The notes under the pieces: model-generated
What the model was told of the DNA's origin: nothing
The model's input: only the letters and a program-made list of their open reading frames with translations
Databases searched by the model: none
Shown here: positions 1 to 9,200 of the stretch, in pieces
How the letters are laid out: every line of letters starts with the position of its first letter
How positions within the stretch are numbered: position 1 is the stretch's first letter
NCBI RefSeq assembly: GCF_003226535.1
Contig: NZ_QKOB01000010.1
Location: 1-64,000, forward strand
Source of the DNA: Meiothermus sp. Pnk-1
GTDB lineage: Bacteria; Deinococcota; Deinococci; Deinococcales; Thermaceae
DNA length: 64,000 bases
Direction: 5' to 3'
Position numbers and translations under genes: made by a program

Positions 1-128
1 ATCATCAGCCGCTGGATCTGTTTGCCAAACTCAATCACCAGCAACTCCTGCTCGGCTATATTCTTCCCCTCTCCCAGCCGCTCGTACTCATCCACCAACT
101 GATGCATCCGTTCCCGTATTTCGCTCAT
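1..128 (-). CDS. Partial hypothetical protein (N-terminal 42 residues)
   Basis: The first 42 codons of a minus-strand gene that leaves the window at its left edge. Translation starts at an ATG at 126-128 and begins MSEIRERMHQLVDEYERLGE; the visible part is charged and predicted helical, with a heptad-like spacing of hydrophobic residues. No family recognised. It is divergent from recO, with about 53 bp between the two starts, so both promoters must lie in that gap. Confidence 0.55.
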   Translation of the reverse strand, partial: MSEIRERMHQLVDEYERLGEGKNIAEQELLVIEFGKQIQRLM

Positions 129-171
129 TCCAACAGTTTAGGCTGTTTGCCTATTTTCAGGACACACCCGA

Positions 172-177
172 TACAAT
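172..177 (+). promoter_or_regulatory. -10 box of recO, leaderless type
   Basis: TACAAT lies 4 bp before the ATG of recO, so transcription should start on or within a base or two of the start codon. No Shine-Dalgarno sequence precedes the ATG, which fits a leaderless message. The -35 region (TTGCCT about 19 bp upstream) is weak. Confidence 0.4.
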
Positions 178-181
178 ACCG

Positions 182-853
182 ATGATGGACCGCTATCGCA
201 CGCTCGAGGGTCTTCTCGTAGGACGCAAGCCGCTGCCTGGCGGGGACGTGATCCTCTCTTTTGTGACCCCCGAAGGGGCCATGCAGGCCGTGGCCCGCAA
301 GGCCATGCGGCCTACCGGGCGCAGCGGGCGGCTCTCCCTATTCCATCACCTGCGTTTTCAGGTTTACCAGAAACCCGGCAATGACCTGCCCACGCTCACT
401 CAAGCCGAGCTGGTGGGGCGGTTGGAGGGCTTGGAGCTTCCGCCTCGTTTCGCTTACGCCTCATACCTGGGCGAGTTGGCTTTCCGGCTGGCTTCGCCGG
501 AGGTGGCGAGCCGGATCTGGCCAATCCTCGTCTCGGGTTTGCGCGGTATCGCCAAACACCCCAACTCCAAGATCGCCCTGGTCTGGGCAGGGTGGCGGGT
601 GCTGCGAGCGGCTGGGTTGCAGCCCAACCTGACCGGAGGAGGCGCCAGCCTCGAGGAAGGTTCTCTCACCGAGGAAGACCGGGGGGTGTTTCTGGGGCCT
701 GAGGGCGTGCAGGCCTTGCGGGCGGTTCTGTTTCTGCCGGGTTCGGAAGCGGTAGAGGCGCTCGAGGGGGCCCCTCTCGAGCGGCTACTCCGAGCCCTCC
801 GGGTGCATGCCGACCACACCGTGGGGACGCTGAACTCAGCGGCACTGCTCTGA
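182..853 (+). CDS. recO: DNA repair protein RecO
   Basis: Recombination mediator that, with RecR and RecF, loads RecA onto SSB-coated single-stranded DNA. The 223-residue product has the RecO layout: an N-terminal OB-like domain (about residues 1-80, opening with YRTLEGLLVGRKPLPGGD) and a helical C-terminal domain. No cysteines are visible, so the C-terminal zinc site of some RecO proteins (e.g. Deinococcus) is absent. Start chosen at the first of two adjacent ATGs (182 or 185), just after a -10 box. It is a single gene; the next gene has its own promoter. Recognition is by overall sequence pattern. Confidence 0.8.
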   Translation: MMDRYRTLEGLLVGRKPLPGGDVILSFVTPEGAMQAVARKAMRPTGRSGRLSLFHHLRFQVYQKPGNDLPTLTQAELVGRLEGLELPPRFAYASYLGELAFRLASPEVASRIWPILVSGLRGIAKHPNSKIALVWAGWRVLRAAGLQPNLTGGGASLEEGSLTEEDRGVFLGPEGVQALRAVLFLPGSEAVEALEGAPLERLLRALRVHADHTVGTLNSAALL

Positions 854-995
854 GAGCATGATCCACCGCGTTTTGCGCGCGGCGTGTCGAGTTGCCAGCG
901 CCCGGCCATCCAACTGGCCTCTCGGCCACGTATGGCCATATAGCCAATGGATCCGGTGGGTTCTTATTTTCCTCACTATTATCTAAACCTTTTGG

Positions 996-1024
996 TTTAC
1001 AAAATGGCCGAATTGTGATATCTT
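996..1024 (+). promoter_or_regulatory. Promoter of the Crp/Fnr regulator gene
   Basis: TTTACA (996-1001), a 17-bp spacer and TATCTT (1019-1024), followed by a strong ribosome-binding site TAGGAGGGA about 6 nt before the ATG at 1044. This stretch is AT-rich compared with its surroundings. Confidence 0.65.
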
Positions 1025-1043
1025 TTACCTAGGAGGGATAAGC

Positions 1044-1652
1044 ATGTCTACCAGCGTCCTAGACACCATGAGCTACCGTGCGGGTGAGATCATCCTGTAC
1101 CCGGGCGTACCCGGTCCCAAGGATCAACTCTACCGGGTACGCTCGGGGCTGGTGCGCCTCCAGAGCGTGGATGAAGAAGGCAACGCGCTCACCCTACGCT
1201 TTGTGCGTCCTGGCGAGTTTTTCGGAGAGGAGGTCCTCTCCGGCACCGAGCGGGCCTACTTTGCCGAAGCCGCCACCGACACCCGAATCGACGCCCTCTC
1301 TCCTGCACTTCTCACCTCCGAGGAAACCCAGCAGCTCACCGTACACCTGGTCATGGCCCTAGCCCAAACCTACAAGACCATCCAGCGCCTGACCGGTCAG
1401 CGCCTTAAGAACCGCATCGCCGCGGCTTTGCTCGAGCTTTCCCAGACCCCCGCTGCCTTCAAAGAGCCGGGCGGCCGCATGGGAGTACGCGCCACCCACG
1501 ATGAGATCGCCTCGGCAGTCGGCTCAGTGCGCGAGACCGTTACCAAGGTCATCGGGGAGCTTTCCCGCGAGGGGTACATTCGCAGCGGCTATGGCAAATT
1601 GGTGCTCCAAGACCTGGAAGGCCTAGAGGATCTGGCGGGGCAGGCTGCCTGA
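1044..1652 (+). CDS. Crp/Fnr-family transcriptional regulator
   Basis: A 202-residue DNA-binding regulator. The N-terminal half (about residues 10-110, with GEIILYPG, FVRPGEFFGEEVLSG) is a cyclic-nucleotide-binding-like beta barrel, followed by a dimer helix (about 95-130). A C-terminal winged helix with the recognition segment ATHDEIASAVGSVRETVTKV occupies about 150-185. No N-terminal cysteine cluster is present, so it is not an iron-sulphur FNR; the ligand cannot be told from sequence. Monocistronic: own promoter, and a terminator hairpin about 65 bp after the stop. Confidence 0.85.
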   Translation: MSTSVLDTMSYRAGEIILYPGVPGPKDQLYRVRSGLVRLQSVDEEGNALTLRFVRPGEFFGEEVLSGTERAYFAEAATDTRIDALSPALLTSEETQQLTVHLVMALAQTYKTIQRLTGQRLKNRIAAALLELSQTPAAFKEPGGRMGVRATHDEIASAVGSVRETVTKVIGELSREGYIRSGYGKLVLQDLEGLEDLAGQAA

Positions 1653-1657
1653 ACGGG

Positions 1658-1705
1658 CAAGGCTCGCTTTAGCAACCGCCACAAGGCTCGCTTTAGCGAC
1701 CGCCA
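1658..1705 (+). repeat. Two tandem copies of a 24-bp dispersed repeat
   Basis: Two copies of a 24-bp unit (CAAGGCTCGCTT ... CCGCCA) lie end to end, 1658-1681 and 1682-1705, differing at one base. A third copy with one further change is at 6577-6600. All lie in spacers just downstream of genes. Confidence 0.75.
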
Positions 1706-1718
1706 CGTGGCTTTCAGC

Positions 1719-1745
1719 CCCTCGAGCTAGCGCTCGAGGGTTTTT
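1719..1745 (+). terminator. Intrinsic terminator after the Crp/Fnr gene
   Basis: An 8-bp stem CCCTCGAG / CTCGAGGG with a 6-nt loop, followed by TTTTT at 1741-1745. Confidence 0.8.
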
Positions 1746-1871
1746 GTATGTATCCACATGGCCGGATGGGAGCCCGTCCAGTCGGCTCTTGCGCGAGATG
1801 GGCATGGCGCGGCGCTTACGCCCGGCTTCCGGCTAAAAGGGCAGGGCGGCGGTTGGCTTTATATTGGCGGT

Positions 1872-3458
1872 ATGAACCTTGACCATTATCCCTACTCCTC
1901 GCGCCGTCACGTGATCCTGGGCAAGCGCGGTGCGGTCGCGACCAGCCAGAACTTGGCGGCGATGGCGGGTATGGAGATGCTCCTGGCGGGAGGCAATGCG
2001 GCAGATGCCGCCATCGCGATGGCAATTGCGCTCACGGTGGTCGAACCCACCTCCAACGGCATTGGCTCGGACGCCTTTGCCCTGATCTGGGACGGTAAGC
2101 TGCACGGGCTAAACGCCTCGGGAAAGAGCGCTTTGCATCAGCCCCTGGCGGTGTTTGCCGGAATGAGCGCGGTGCCCGCCCGGGGCTGGCTGCCGGTGAC
2201 GGTCTCTGGGGCCCCTGCGGCCTGGCGAGTGGTGCACGATAGGTTTGGCAAGCTGCCTTTTGAAAGACTTTTTGCCCCGGCGATTCGTTACGCGGAGGAG
2301 GGCTTCCCGGTTTCGAGCGAGACCGCCAGGGGTTGGAGCCGTGCGGCAGACGTATTTTTGGCGTTGGAGGGGCCAGCCCACCGGGCTTTCAAGGAGACGT
2401 TCTTTCCCGGGAACAAAGCCCCAAAAACCGGCGAGATCTTCCGTAGCCCGGCCCATGCCGCCACTTTGCGCGAGCTGGCCGAGACCGGCTGTGAGAGCTT
2501 CTACACCGGCCGCTTGGCGGGGCTCATCGCCGACTTCGCTGGCGACACCGGGGGCTACCTAACCCGTGAAGATTACGCCGCGTATCACCCTGAGTGGGTG
2601 GAACCCATCGGGGTGGAGTACAAGGGCACCACCCTTTGGGAGATTCCCCCCAACACCCAGGGCATCGCCGCGCTGATGGCCCTGAAAATCCTCGAGCCCA
2701 TGGACCTAGCCCGTCATCCCCGCGAGTCTGCCGAGTCCTTCCACCTTCAGCTCGAGGCGATGAAGCTGGCCTTTGTGGAGGTGCAAAAGCACGTAGGCGA
2801 TCCCCGGTATATGCGGCTCTCAAGCGCCGATTTGCTGGATCCAAACTACCTGGCCTCCCGCCGAAACCTAATCCTTGAAACTGCCTCCACCCCTGAAGCC
2901 AGCCTTCCTAGGGGCGGCACGGTCTATCTGTGCGCCAATGACGGGGAGCTGATGGTGAGCTTTATCCAGTCTAACTACATGGGTTTCGGGGCCGGGGTGG
3001 TAGTCCCGGGCACTGGCATCTCGCTGCAAAACCGGGGGGCGGGATTTACCCTCGAGCCGGGGCACCCCAACCAGTATGCCCCCGCTAAGCGGCCCTTCCA
3101 CACCATCATTCCGGGCTTCTTAACCCAAGGCGGCAGACCTTTGGGTCCTTTCGGGGTGATGGGCGGGCACATGCAGCCGCAGGGCCACCTGCAAATGGTG
3201 GTGAACCTGGTCGACTACGGCCTCAACCCGCAGGCCGCGCTCGATGCCCCCCGCTGGCAATGGGTGAAGGGGAGGCAAGTAGACGTAGAGCAGGGGGTCC
3301 CCGAGCACGTGGTGCAGGGGTTGCTGGCCAGAGGGCACCAGGTCAGCGTAAGCCCCCACGCCGGGTACTTTGGACGGGGGCAGATGGCGCTCAAGGTAGG
3401 GGAGACGCTGGTGGCCGCGACCGAACCCCGGGCGGACGGGTTGGCGCTGGCCTGGTGA
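1872..3458 (+). CDS. ggt: Gamma-glutamyltransferase family protein
   Basis: A 528-residue N-terminal-nucleophile hydrolase of the gamma-glutamyltranspeptidase family, which cleaves or transfers the gamma-glutamyl group of glutathione and related compounds. Family marks are AAMAGMEMLLAGGNAADAA near the N terminus, TSNGIGSDAF, and the GGTVYLCANDGELMVSF stretch, whose Thr is the expected self-cleavage site and nucleophile; the small subunit would follow it. I chose the ATG at 1872 because homology-like sequence begins there; the frame is open upstream to 1758 but that part looks non-coding. No convincing signal peptide, so the enzyme may be cytoplasmic. Confidence 0.85.
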   Translation: MNLDHYPYSSRRHVILGKRGAVATSQNLAAMAGMEMLLAGGNAADAAIAMAIALTVVEPTSNGIGSDAFALIWDGKLHGLNASGKSALHQPLAVFAGMSAVPARGWLPVTVSGAPAAWRVVHDRFGKLPFERLFAPAIRYAEEGFPVSSETARGWSRAADVFLALEGPAHRAFKETFFPGNKAPKTGEIFRSPAHAATLRELAETGCESFYTGRLAGLIADFAGDTGGYLTREDYAAYHPEWVEPIGVEYKGTTLWEIPPNTQGIAALMALKILEPMDLARHPRESAESFHLQLEAMKLAFVEVQKHVGDPRYMRLSSADLLDPNYLASRRNLILETASTPEASLPRGGTVYLCANDGELMVSFIQSNYMGFGAGVVVPGTGISLQNRGAGFTLEPGHPNQYAPAKRPFHTIIPGFLTQGGRPLGPFGVMGGHMQPQGHLQMVVNLVDYGLNPQAALDAPRWQWVKGRQVDVEQGVPEHVVQGLLARGHQVSVSPHAGYFGRGQMALKVGETLVAATEPRADGLALAW

Positions 3459-3551
3459 GGCGTCGCGAATCCTTGGTCCCGAACCAGTCGAGGTTGGAGC
3501 GAGCGCGGCGCTGCTATGTACGCAAAATGCTATTAAGTCCCAGACGGTCGT

Positions 3552-4505
3552 CTAGAGAAGGTAATGGACCATCCCCTCGCTTTCTTGGGTATGGATGTCG
3601 CCTTGCAAATGAAGGTACTCCAGGTGGGCCAGGGTCTCGGCCCAGGCGAAGCGGCGCTGGGCCACGCTGAGCTCTCCGGGGAAGAGCTTTAGGGAGAGCT
3701 CCCAGCAGGTTTGAGGCCGCCCGTTCATCAGCTTCAGCAGCTGGTCCAGGCGCTCTTGGTGATGGGCGGCCAGCTCCTCGATGCGGCCCCTGAAGTTTTT
3801 CAGGGGGCGGTAGTGGCCGGGCAGGGCCAGCGAGACCTCGAGCCCCTTGGCCCGCTCCAGCGACTCGAGGTAGAGCCCCAGCGGGTTGGGGTAGGAGTAG
3901 GCCCATCGGCCGATGTTGGGAGAGATGCGCTCGAGCACGTGGTCTCCGGCCAGCAGCACCCCGTCGCTCTCGCGCAGCAGCATGGCGTGCCCGTCGGCGT
4001 GTCCGGGGGTCCAGACCGCCCGCCAGCGCTCGCCGGCGAGCTCGAGCACCTCCCCATCGCGGAAGGTTTGGGGGGTTCGGGGTGGATGCACCCGGCGGTG
4101 GGTCTTCTCCATCTCGCGTCCCAGGTCGCTCAGGGTCTCCTCGGGGACGCCGTGCCGACGGAACAGCTCCAGGCCCTCGGGGGCCATCCTCTCGGGTTCG
4201 CTCCAGAAGGGGTGGCCGCGCTCGAGCTCCACGTCCAGCAGATACACCGGCACCCCCTCGGCCTCGATTAGCCCGGCCAGGCCGTAGTGGTCGGGGTGGT
4301 GGTGGGTCAGCACCAGACGGTCCAGGTCGGCGAACTTCAGCCCATGCCGGGCTAAGCCGGCCTCGAGGGCGCCCCTGGCCTCGGGGGTATCGAGCGCGCA
4401 GTCTACCAGCACCGCGCCGTCGCCCAGCAGCAAGTAGCAGTTGACGTATTGGAAGGGATAGGGGATAGGAACCGGGACAACCTCGATGCCGGAGGCGGTA
4501 CTCAT
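3552..4505 (-). CDS. Metallo-beta-lactamase-fold hydrolase
   Basis: 317 residues with the metal-binding signature THHHPDHYGLAG (about residues 66-77) and further fold ligands in TPGHADGH (about 167-174) and LPGHYRPL (about 228). This is the glyoxalase-II/ribonuclease-Z type of fold that hydrolyses esters or thioesters with two metal ions. A C-terminal helical extension (about 240-317, KNFRGRIEELAAHHQERLDQL) is typical of MBL proteins with an added dimerisation or substrate domain. The substrate cannot be named. It stands alone, convergent with the ggt-like gene and divergent from pyrG. Confidence 0.8.
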   Translation of the reverse strand: MSTASGIEVVPVPIPYPFQYVNCYLLLGDGAVLVDCALDTPEARGALEAGLARHGLKFADLDRLVLTHHHPDHYGLAGLIEAEGVPVYLLDVELERGHPFWSEPERMAPEGLELFRRHGVPEETLSDLGREMEKTHRRVHPPRTPQTFRDGEVLELAGERWRAVWTPGHADGHAMLLRESDGVLLAGDHVLERISPNIGRWAYSYPNPLGLYLESLERAKGLEVSLALPGHYRPLKNFRGRIEELAAHHQERLDQLLKLMNGRPQTCWELSLKLFPGELSVAQRRFAWAETLAHLEYLHLQGDIHTQESEGMVHYLL

Positions 4506-4751
4506 GGCCTCACTATACTCCTGGTTTGACTCGGTACAGAAATATGGCTCGAGGTCGTATGGGTTGGGTCGTACGCCTTGACCCTCGACGAACTACGGGC
4601 CACGAGCTGGCGGCTGGCCCCCTACCGCCGCATCCTCATCCACGGCGGGCCCGAAGGATGGTATGCTGGAGTCCCGTGAAAAGATGGCTGTTCGGCCTCA
4701 GCGCCGCCGGGAGGCGCGAGGCGGCTCAGCTTTTGTTTGGAGGAGAGCAGG

Positions 4752-6419
<1,668 letters not shown>

Positions 6420-6576
6420 TAGCACAGCGATCCGGATGGGCTAGCGGGAATGCCCCGATGCCGGGGAAGCGGTTGCTTTGCCTGAGGCGCTTCTTTCGCC
6501 GCGAAGCGGGGTGCGGTGTATGCCGCCGGGCGATGCCCGTACCAAGCCTGACACGGCCCCACCTGGCGCCGCGCCA

Positions 6577-6600
6577 CAAGGCTCGCTTCAGCGACCGCCA
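6577..6600 (+). repeat. Third copy of the 24-bp dispersed repeat, inside a hairpin
   Basis: Same unit as at 1658-1705. Here it is enclosed by a perfect 9-bp inverted repeat, CGCCGCGCC (6567-6575) and GGCGCGGCG (6602-6610), so the unit would form most of the loop of a hairpin. It lies in the spacer between pyrG and the convergent ATPase gene; nothing else is visible in 6420-6626. Confidence 0.65.
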
Positions 6601-6626
6601 CGGCGCGGCGACGGGGAGGATGTCAG

Positions 6627-7700
6627 TCAGATGTACCAGTTGACAAAGGCGCGGGCGGTGCGGCCGGAGAAGCCCCGGCCCTCCTGGGCGAAGCGCAGGG
6701 CGGCCTGGGTGTCTTCTTCCTCGAGCGCTCTCCCCAGCAGATGGGCGACCGCTTCGAGATAGAGTTTTTTGTCGAAAGGGGGAAAGGTCAGCACCAAGCC
6801 GAAGCGGTCGGCTAGGGCTAGCTTGTCCTGCAAGGTGTCCCAGGCTGAGGGCTCGGAGCCGGGTTCAGGGCGGTCGGCCCATCCCTCGGCCACCAGGTTG
6901 CGCCGGTTGGAGGTGGCGATCACCAATACGTTAGGCGGCTTGGCATACACGGCTCCCTCCAAAAGCGCCTTGAGTCGGTGAAAGCGGTGATCCTCGGCGG
7001 GGAAGGCCAAGTCGTCGAGGTAGAGCACGAACTTTTGTGGCAACACCCGCAGTTGCTCGAGCAACTCTGGCAAGCGCTCGAGCCCCTCGGCCAGCACCTC
7101 CACCAGCCGCAGCCCTTGCGCAGCATAGTGGGTGCGCAAGGCCTTCACCGAGGTGGACTTGCCGCTGCCCCGCGCCCCGTAAAGCAGCGTCGGGAGCGCC
7201 GGCTCACCGCGCAGGAAGCGCTCCACGTTACGGCGCAAGAGCCCTAGCTGTCGTTCGAAGCCCACCAGTTCCTCAAAGCCGACCGGGTCAGGGTGGGCGA
7301 CCGGCTGTAGCTGGGTGTCGTAGAAGAAGGCGGTGTGGTTGGCGAAAGGGGCGTAGCCGTGGATCTGGTACAGCCGCTGTAGGGCATTGGGATCGAGGCT
7401 TTCCAGCGCCTCGAGGGCGGATTGTTCGGCAGGGTGAGGGGCTCGAGTCCCTAAGTCGGCGATGGGATGCTGCGCCCGCAGCCGATTGCGTTCGATGTCA
7501 AGGGCATAGAGGGCTTGCCGGGCGAGTTCGGTCAGCCCAGGGGTCAGCTCGGGGCCTCCCTGGAGGATTTTCCGCGCCAGGGTATCGGCTTCTAACAACC
7601 ATTGAGCCATCAGCCAGCCCCAGGGCTCACCCGCTGGGAGGTCACGATAGAGGAGGGCCTGATAAGGGAGGGTTGGCAGGGCTGGGAATAGATCGCGCAT
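6627..7700 (-). CDS. DUF815-family AAA ATPase
   Basis: A 357-residue ATPase with Walker A GARGSGKST (about residues 195-203), Walker B LYLDDLAF (about 243-250) and a sensor-1-like IATSNRRNL. The N-terminal ~190 residues are helical and specific to this family. DUF815 proteins resemble DnaA/IstB-type AAA+ domains; their cellular role is not established, and neighbours here give no clue. The start ATG at 7700 gives MRDLFPALPTLPYQ. Not part of an operon. Confidence 0.85.
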   Translation of the reverse strand: MRDLFPALPTLPYQALLYRDLPAGEPWGWLMAQWLLEADTLARKILQGGPELTPGLTELARQALYALDIERNRLRAQHPIADLGTRAPHPAEQSALEALESLDPNALQRLYQIHGYAPFANHTAFFYDTQLQPVAHPDPVGFEELVGFERQLGLLRRNVERFLRGEPALPTLLYGARGSGKSTSVKALRTHYAAQGLRLVEVLAEGLERLPELLEQLRVLPQKFVLYLDDLAFPAEDHRFHRLKALLEGAVYAKPPNVLVIATSNRRNLVAEGWADRPEPGSEPSAWDTLQDKLALADRFGLVLTFPPFDKKLYLEAVAHLLGRALEEEDTQAALRFAQEGRGFSGRTARAFVNWYI

Positions 7701-8064
7701 AACCTCAGTCTAAGCGTCAGGCCAAGGAGGCTGGATTTTCAGAGAATCTATCCCTGGTCTGGCACCAGGCCTGACCTACCGCGCTTGGCGTTTTGGGTGC
7801 GATGTCTGGCTTGCCTCCCACAAGCTTGATCGGGGCCTTCGGGCCACCGGGATAAAGCACCGACGCTTTGGGGGAGAGGTTAGGCGCTTATCCGTCCAGC
7901 AGAAAAACCTCACCCAAAATTGTAAGGGCTCCCATGTGCGCGCCAGCTTTCTGACCCACCCCCGTAACCACTTTTGGACTTGGTTAAACCACCTGACTGT
8001 GTGCACCTGACGCCTTTTTGGTGGGGTGGGCCACATTTGGGGCGAAGCCGGATTTTTGCGATAA
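7701..8064. other. Intergenic stretch with no gene called
   Basis: Between the ATPase gene and the tRNA-Lys terminator. Contains a small hairpin (CCTGGT / ACCAGG near 7752-7768) and one open frame on the minus strand (7776-8036) rich in Arg, Trp and Pro that does not look like a protein. I see no RNA family or promoter I can defend. Confidence 0.4.
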
Positions 8065-8065
8065 G

Positions 8066-8092
8066 AAAGCCCCCGGACCTTCCCCGGGGGTA
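8066..8092 (-). terminator. Terminator of tRNA-Lys
   Basis: Read on the minus strand, a stem CCCCCGG / CCGGGGG with a short loop, followed by CTTTCTT, starting 3-5 nt after the CCA end of the tRNA. Confidence 0.7.
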
Positions 8093-8094
8093 TT

Positions 8095-8170
8095 TGGTGG
8101 CCCCTGTAGGGCTCGAACCTACAACCTACCGATTAAGAGTCGGGAGCTCTACCAATTGAGCTAAGGGGCC
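8095..8170 (-). tRNA. tRNA-Lys (anticodon CTT), CCA encoded
   Basis: 76 nt including an encoded CCA. The acceptor stem GGCCCCT pairs with AGGGGCC; the D arm is GCTC...GAGC, the T arm carries GGTTCGAGCC, and the anticodon loop CTCTTAA gives CTT. A TTGACA-17-TACCCT promoter lies upstream and a terminator directly downstream, so it is a single-gene transcript. Confidence 0.95.
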
Positions 8171-8208
8171 TTCTTCAAGCCTGCGCTAGGGCACAGACAG
8201 CAACCGTT

Positions 8209-8237
8209 AGGGTAGCGCTAAGCGATGAGGTTGTCAA
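8209..8237 (-). promoter_or_regulatory. Promoter of tRNA-Lys
   Basis: On the minus strand TTGACA (8237-8232), 17-bp spacer, TACCCT (8214-8209). Transcription would start about 30 nt before the mature 5' end. Confidence 0.6.
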
Positions 8238-8339
8238 GGGCTTGTACCCGCTAACCGGTTTTGGAGGGCGGCTCCTCGCCTAGTTTCCGGGAGCGATAAA
8301 ATATACCTGCCGGTCTTGTACTCATCTGCGGAAGTGTGT

Positions 8340-8368
8340 TTGACAGAGCCATCCAGGCTCCGTATACT
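8340..8368 (+). promoter_or_regulatory. Strong promoter with internal palindrome for the liv operon
   Basis: TTGACA (8340-8345), 17-bp spacer, TATACT (8363-8368): nearly the sigma-A consensus. The spacer holds a perfect inverted repeat GAGCC-ATCCA-GGCTC (8346-8360) filling the gap between the two boxes, a classic position for a repressor operator. A 64-nt leader follows before the TTG start of livG. Confidence 0.75.
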
Positions 8369-8432
8369 CCGGCAAACACCCCCGGTTTTGGCATGAACGC
8401 TTCTTGGAGTACAGGCTTTTCAGGAGGGCGGA

Positions 8433-9200
8433 TTGGCACAACTCGCGGTAGAGAACGTCACCCTGAGCTTTGGCGGCCTCAACGCCTTGAGTGGGGTCTC
8501 GCTCGAGGTGAGCCCAGGAGAATTGGTCTCGATAATCGGGCCCAACGGAGCGGGGAAGACCAGCCTGCTTAACTGTATCTCGGGGTTTTATCATCCCTCT
8601 CGGGGCCGCATCGAGTTCGAGGGCCACGACCTCACCCACGCCGCTCCCCATACCGTCGCCCGGTATGGGGTAGCTCGGGCTTTCCAAAACATCGAACTGT
8701 TCACCGGCCTGACCGTGCTGGAAAACCTCATGCTGGCCCGCCACATCTACACCCGCTATGGCTTATTGGCCAACCTCTGGGTTTACGGCAAGGCGCTCAA
8801 GGTCGCGGTAGAAAACCGCAAAGTCGTCGAGGAAGTGATCGACTTCATGGAGCTCGAGCCCTACCGCAAAGCCTTGGTGGGAGACCTTCCCTACGGGGTG
8901 AGGAAGCGGGTAGAGGTGGCGCGGGCGCTTTCGCTTTCGCCCAAACTCCTGCTTTTGGATGAGCCGATGGCCGGGATGACCCTCGAGGAGAAGGAGGACA
9001 TGGTGCGTTTCATCCTCGACATCCGGGCAGAGCGGGGCACCACCGTCATCCTCATCGAGCATGATCTGGGCGTGGTGATGGATATCTCCGACCGGGTATA
9101 TGTGCTCGATTTTGGCCAGGTGATCGCGGCGGGAACCCCTGGGGAGGTAGCCCGAAACCCCCGGGTGCAGGAGGCCTACGTGGGGGTAGAGCATGCGTAA
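8433..9200 (+). CDS. livG: Branched-chain-type ABC transporter ATPase (LivG)
   Basis: 255-residue ATP-binding subunit of a LIV/HAAT-family importer. Walker A is GPNGAGKTS (about residues 37-45), the signature segment is LPYGVRKRVEVARAL (the divergent form seen in LivG proteins), and Walker B is LLLLDEPMAG. The FYHPSRGRIEFEGHDLT and C-terminal AYVGVE segments are also LivG-like. Starts with TTG at 8433, fixed by an AGGAGGG site 4-5 nt upstream. First gene of a six-gene operon; it overlaps the next gene by 8 bp. Confidence 0.9.
   Translation: MAQLAVENVTLSFGGLNALSGVSLEVSPGELVSIIGPNGAGKTSLLNCISGFYHPSRGRIEFEGHDLTHAAPHTVARYGVARAFQNIELFTGLTVLENLMLARHIYTRYGLLANLWVYGKALKVAVENRKVVEEVIDFMELEPYRKALVGDLPYGVRKRVEVARALSLSPKLLLLDEPMAGMTLEEKEDMVRFILDIRAERGTTVILIEHDLGVVMDISDRVYVLDFGQVIAAGTPGEVARNPRVQEAYVGVEHA

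Noticed and set aside
4526-4751. Possible short gene before pyrG (one frame reads TLDELRATSWRLAPYRRILI...)
   Set aside because: No start codon or ribosome site in that frame; it may be a gene remnant but cannot be supported.
7776-8036. 86-codon minus-strand frame upstream of tRNA-Lys
   Set aside because: Arg/Trp/Pro-rich with no hydrophobic core or ribosome-binding site; repeats of PPKRR look like low-complexity GC-rich DNA.
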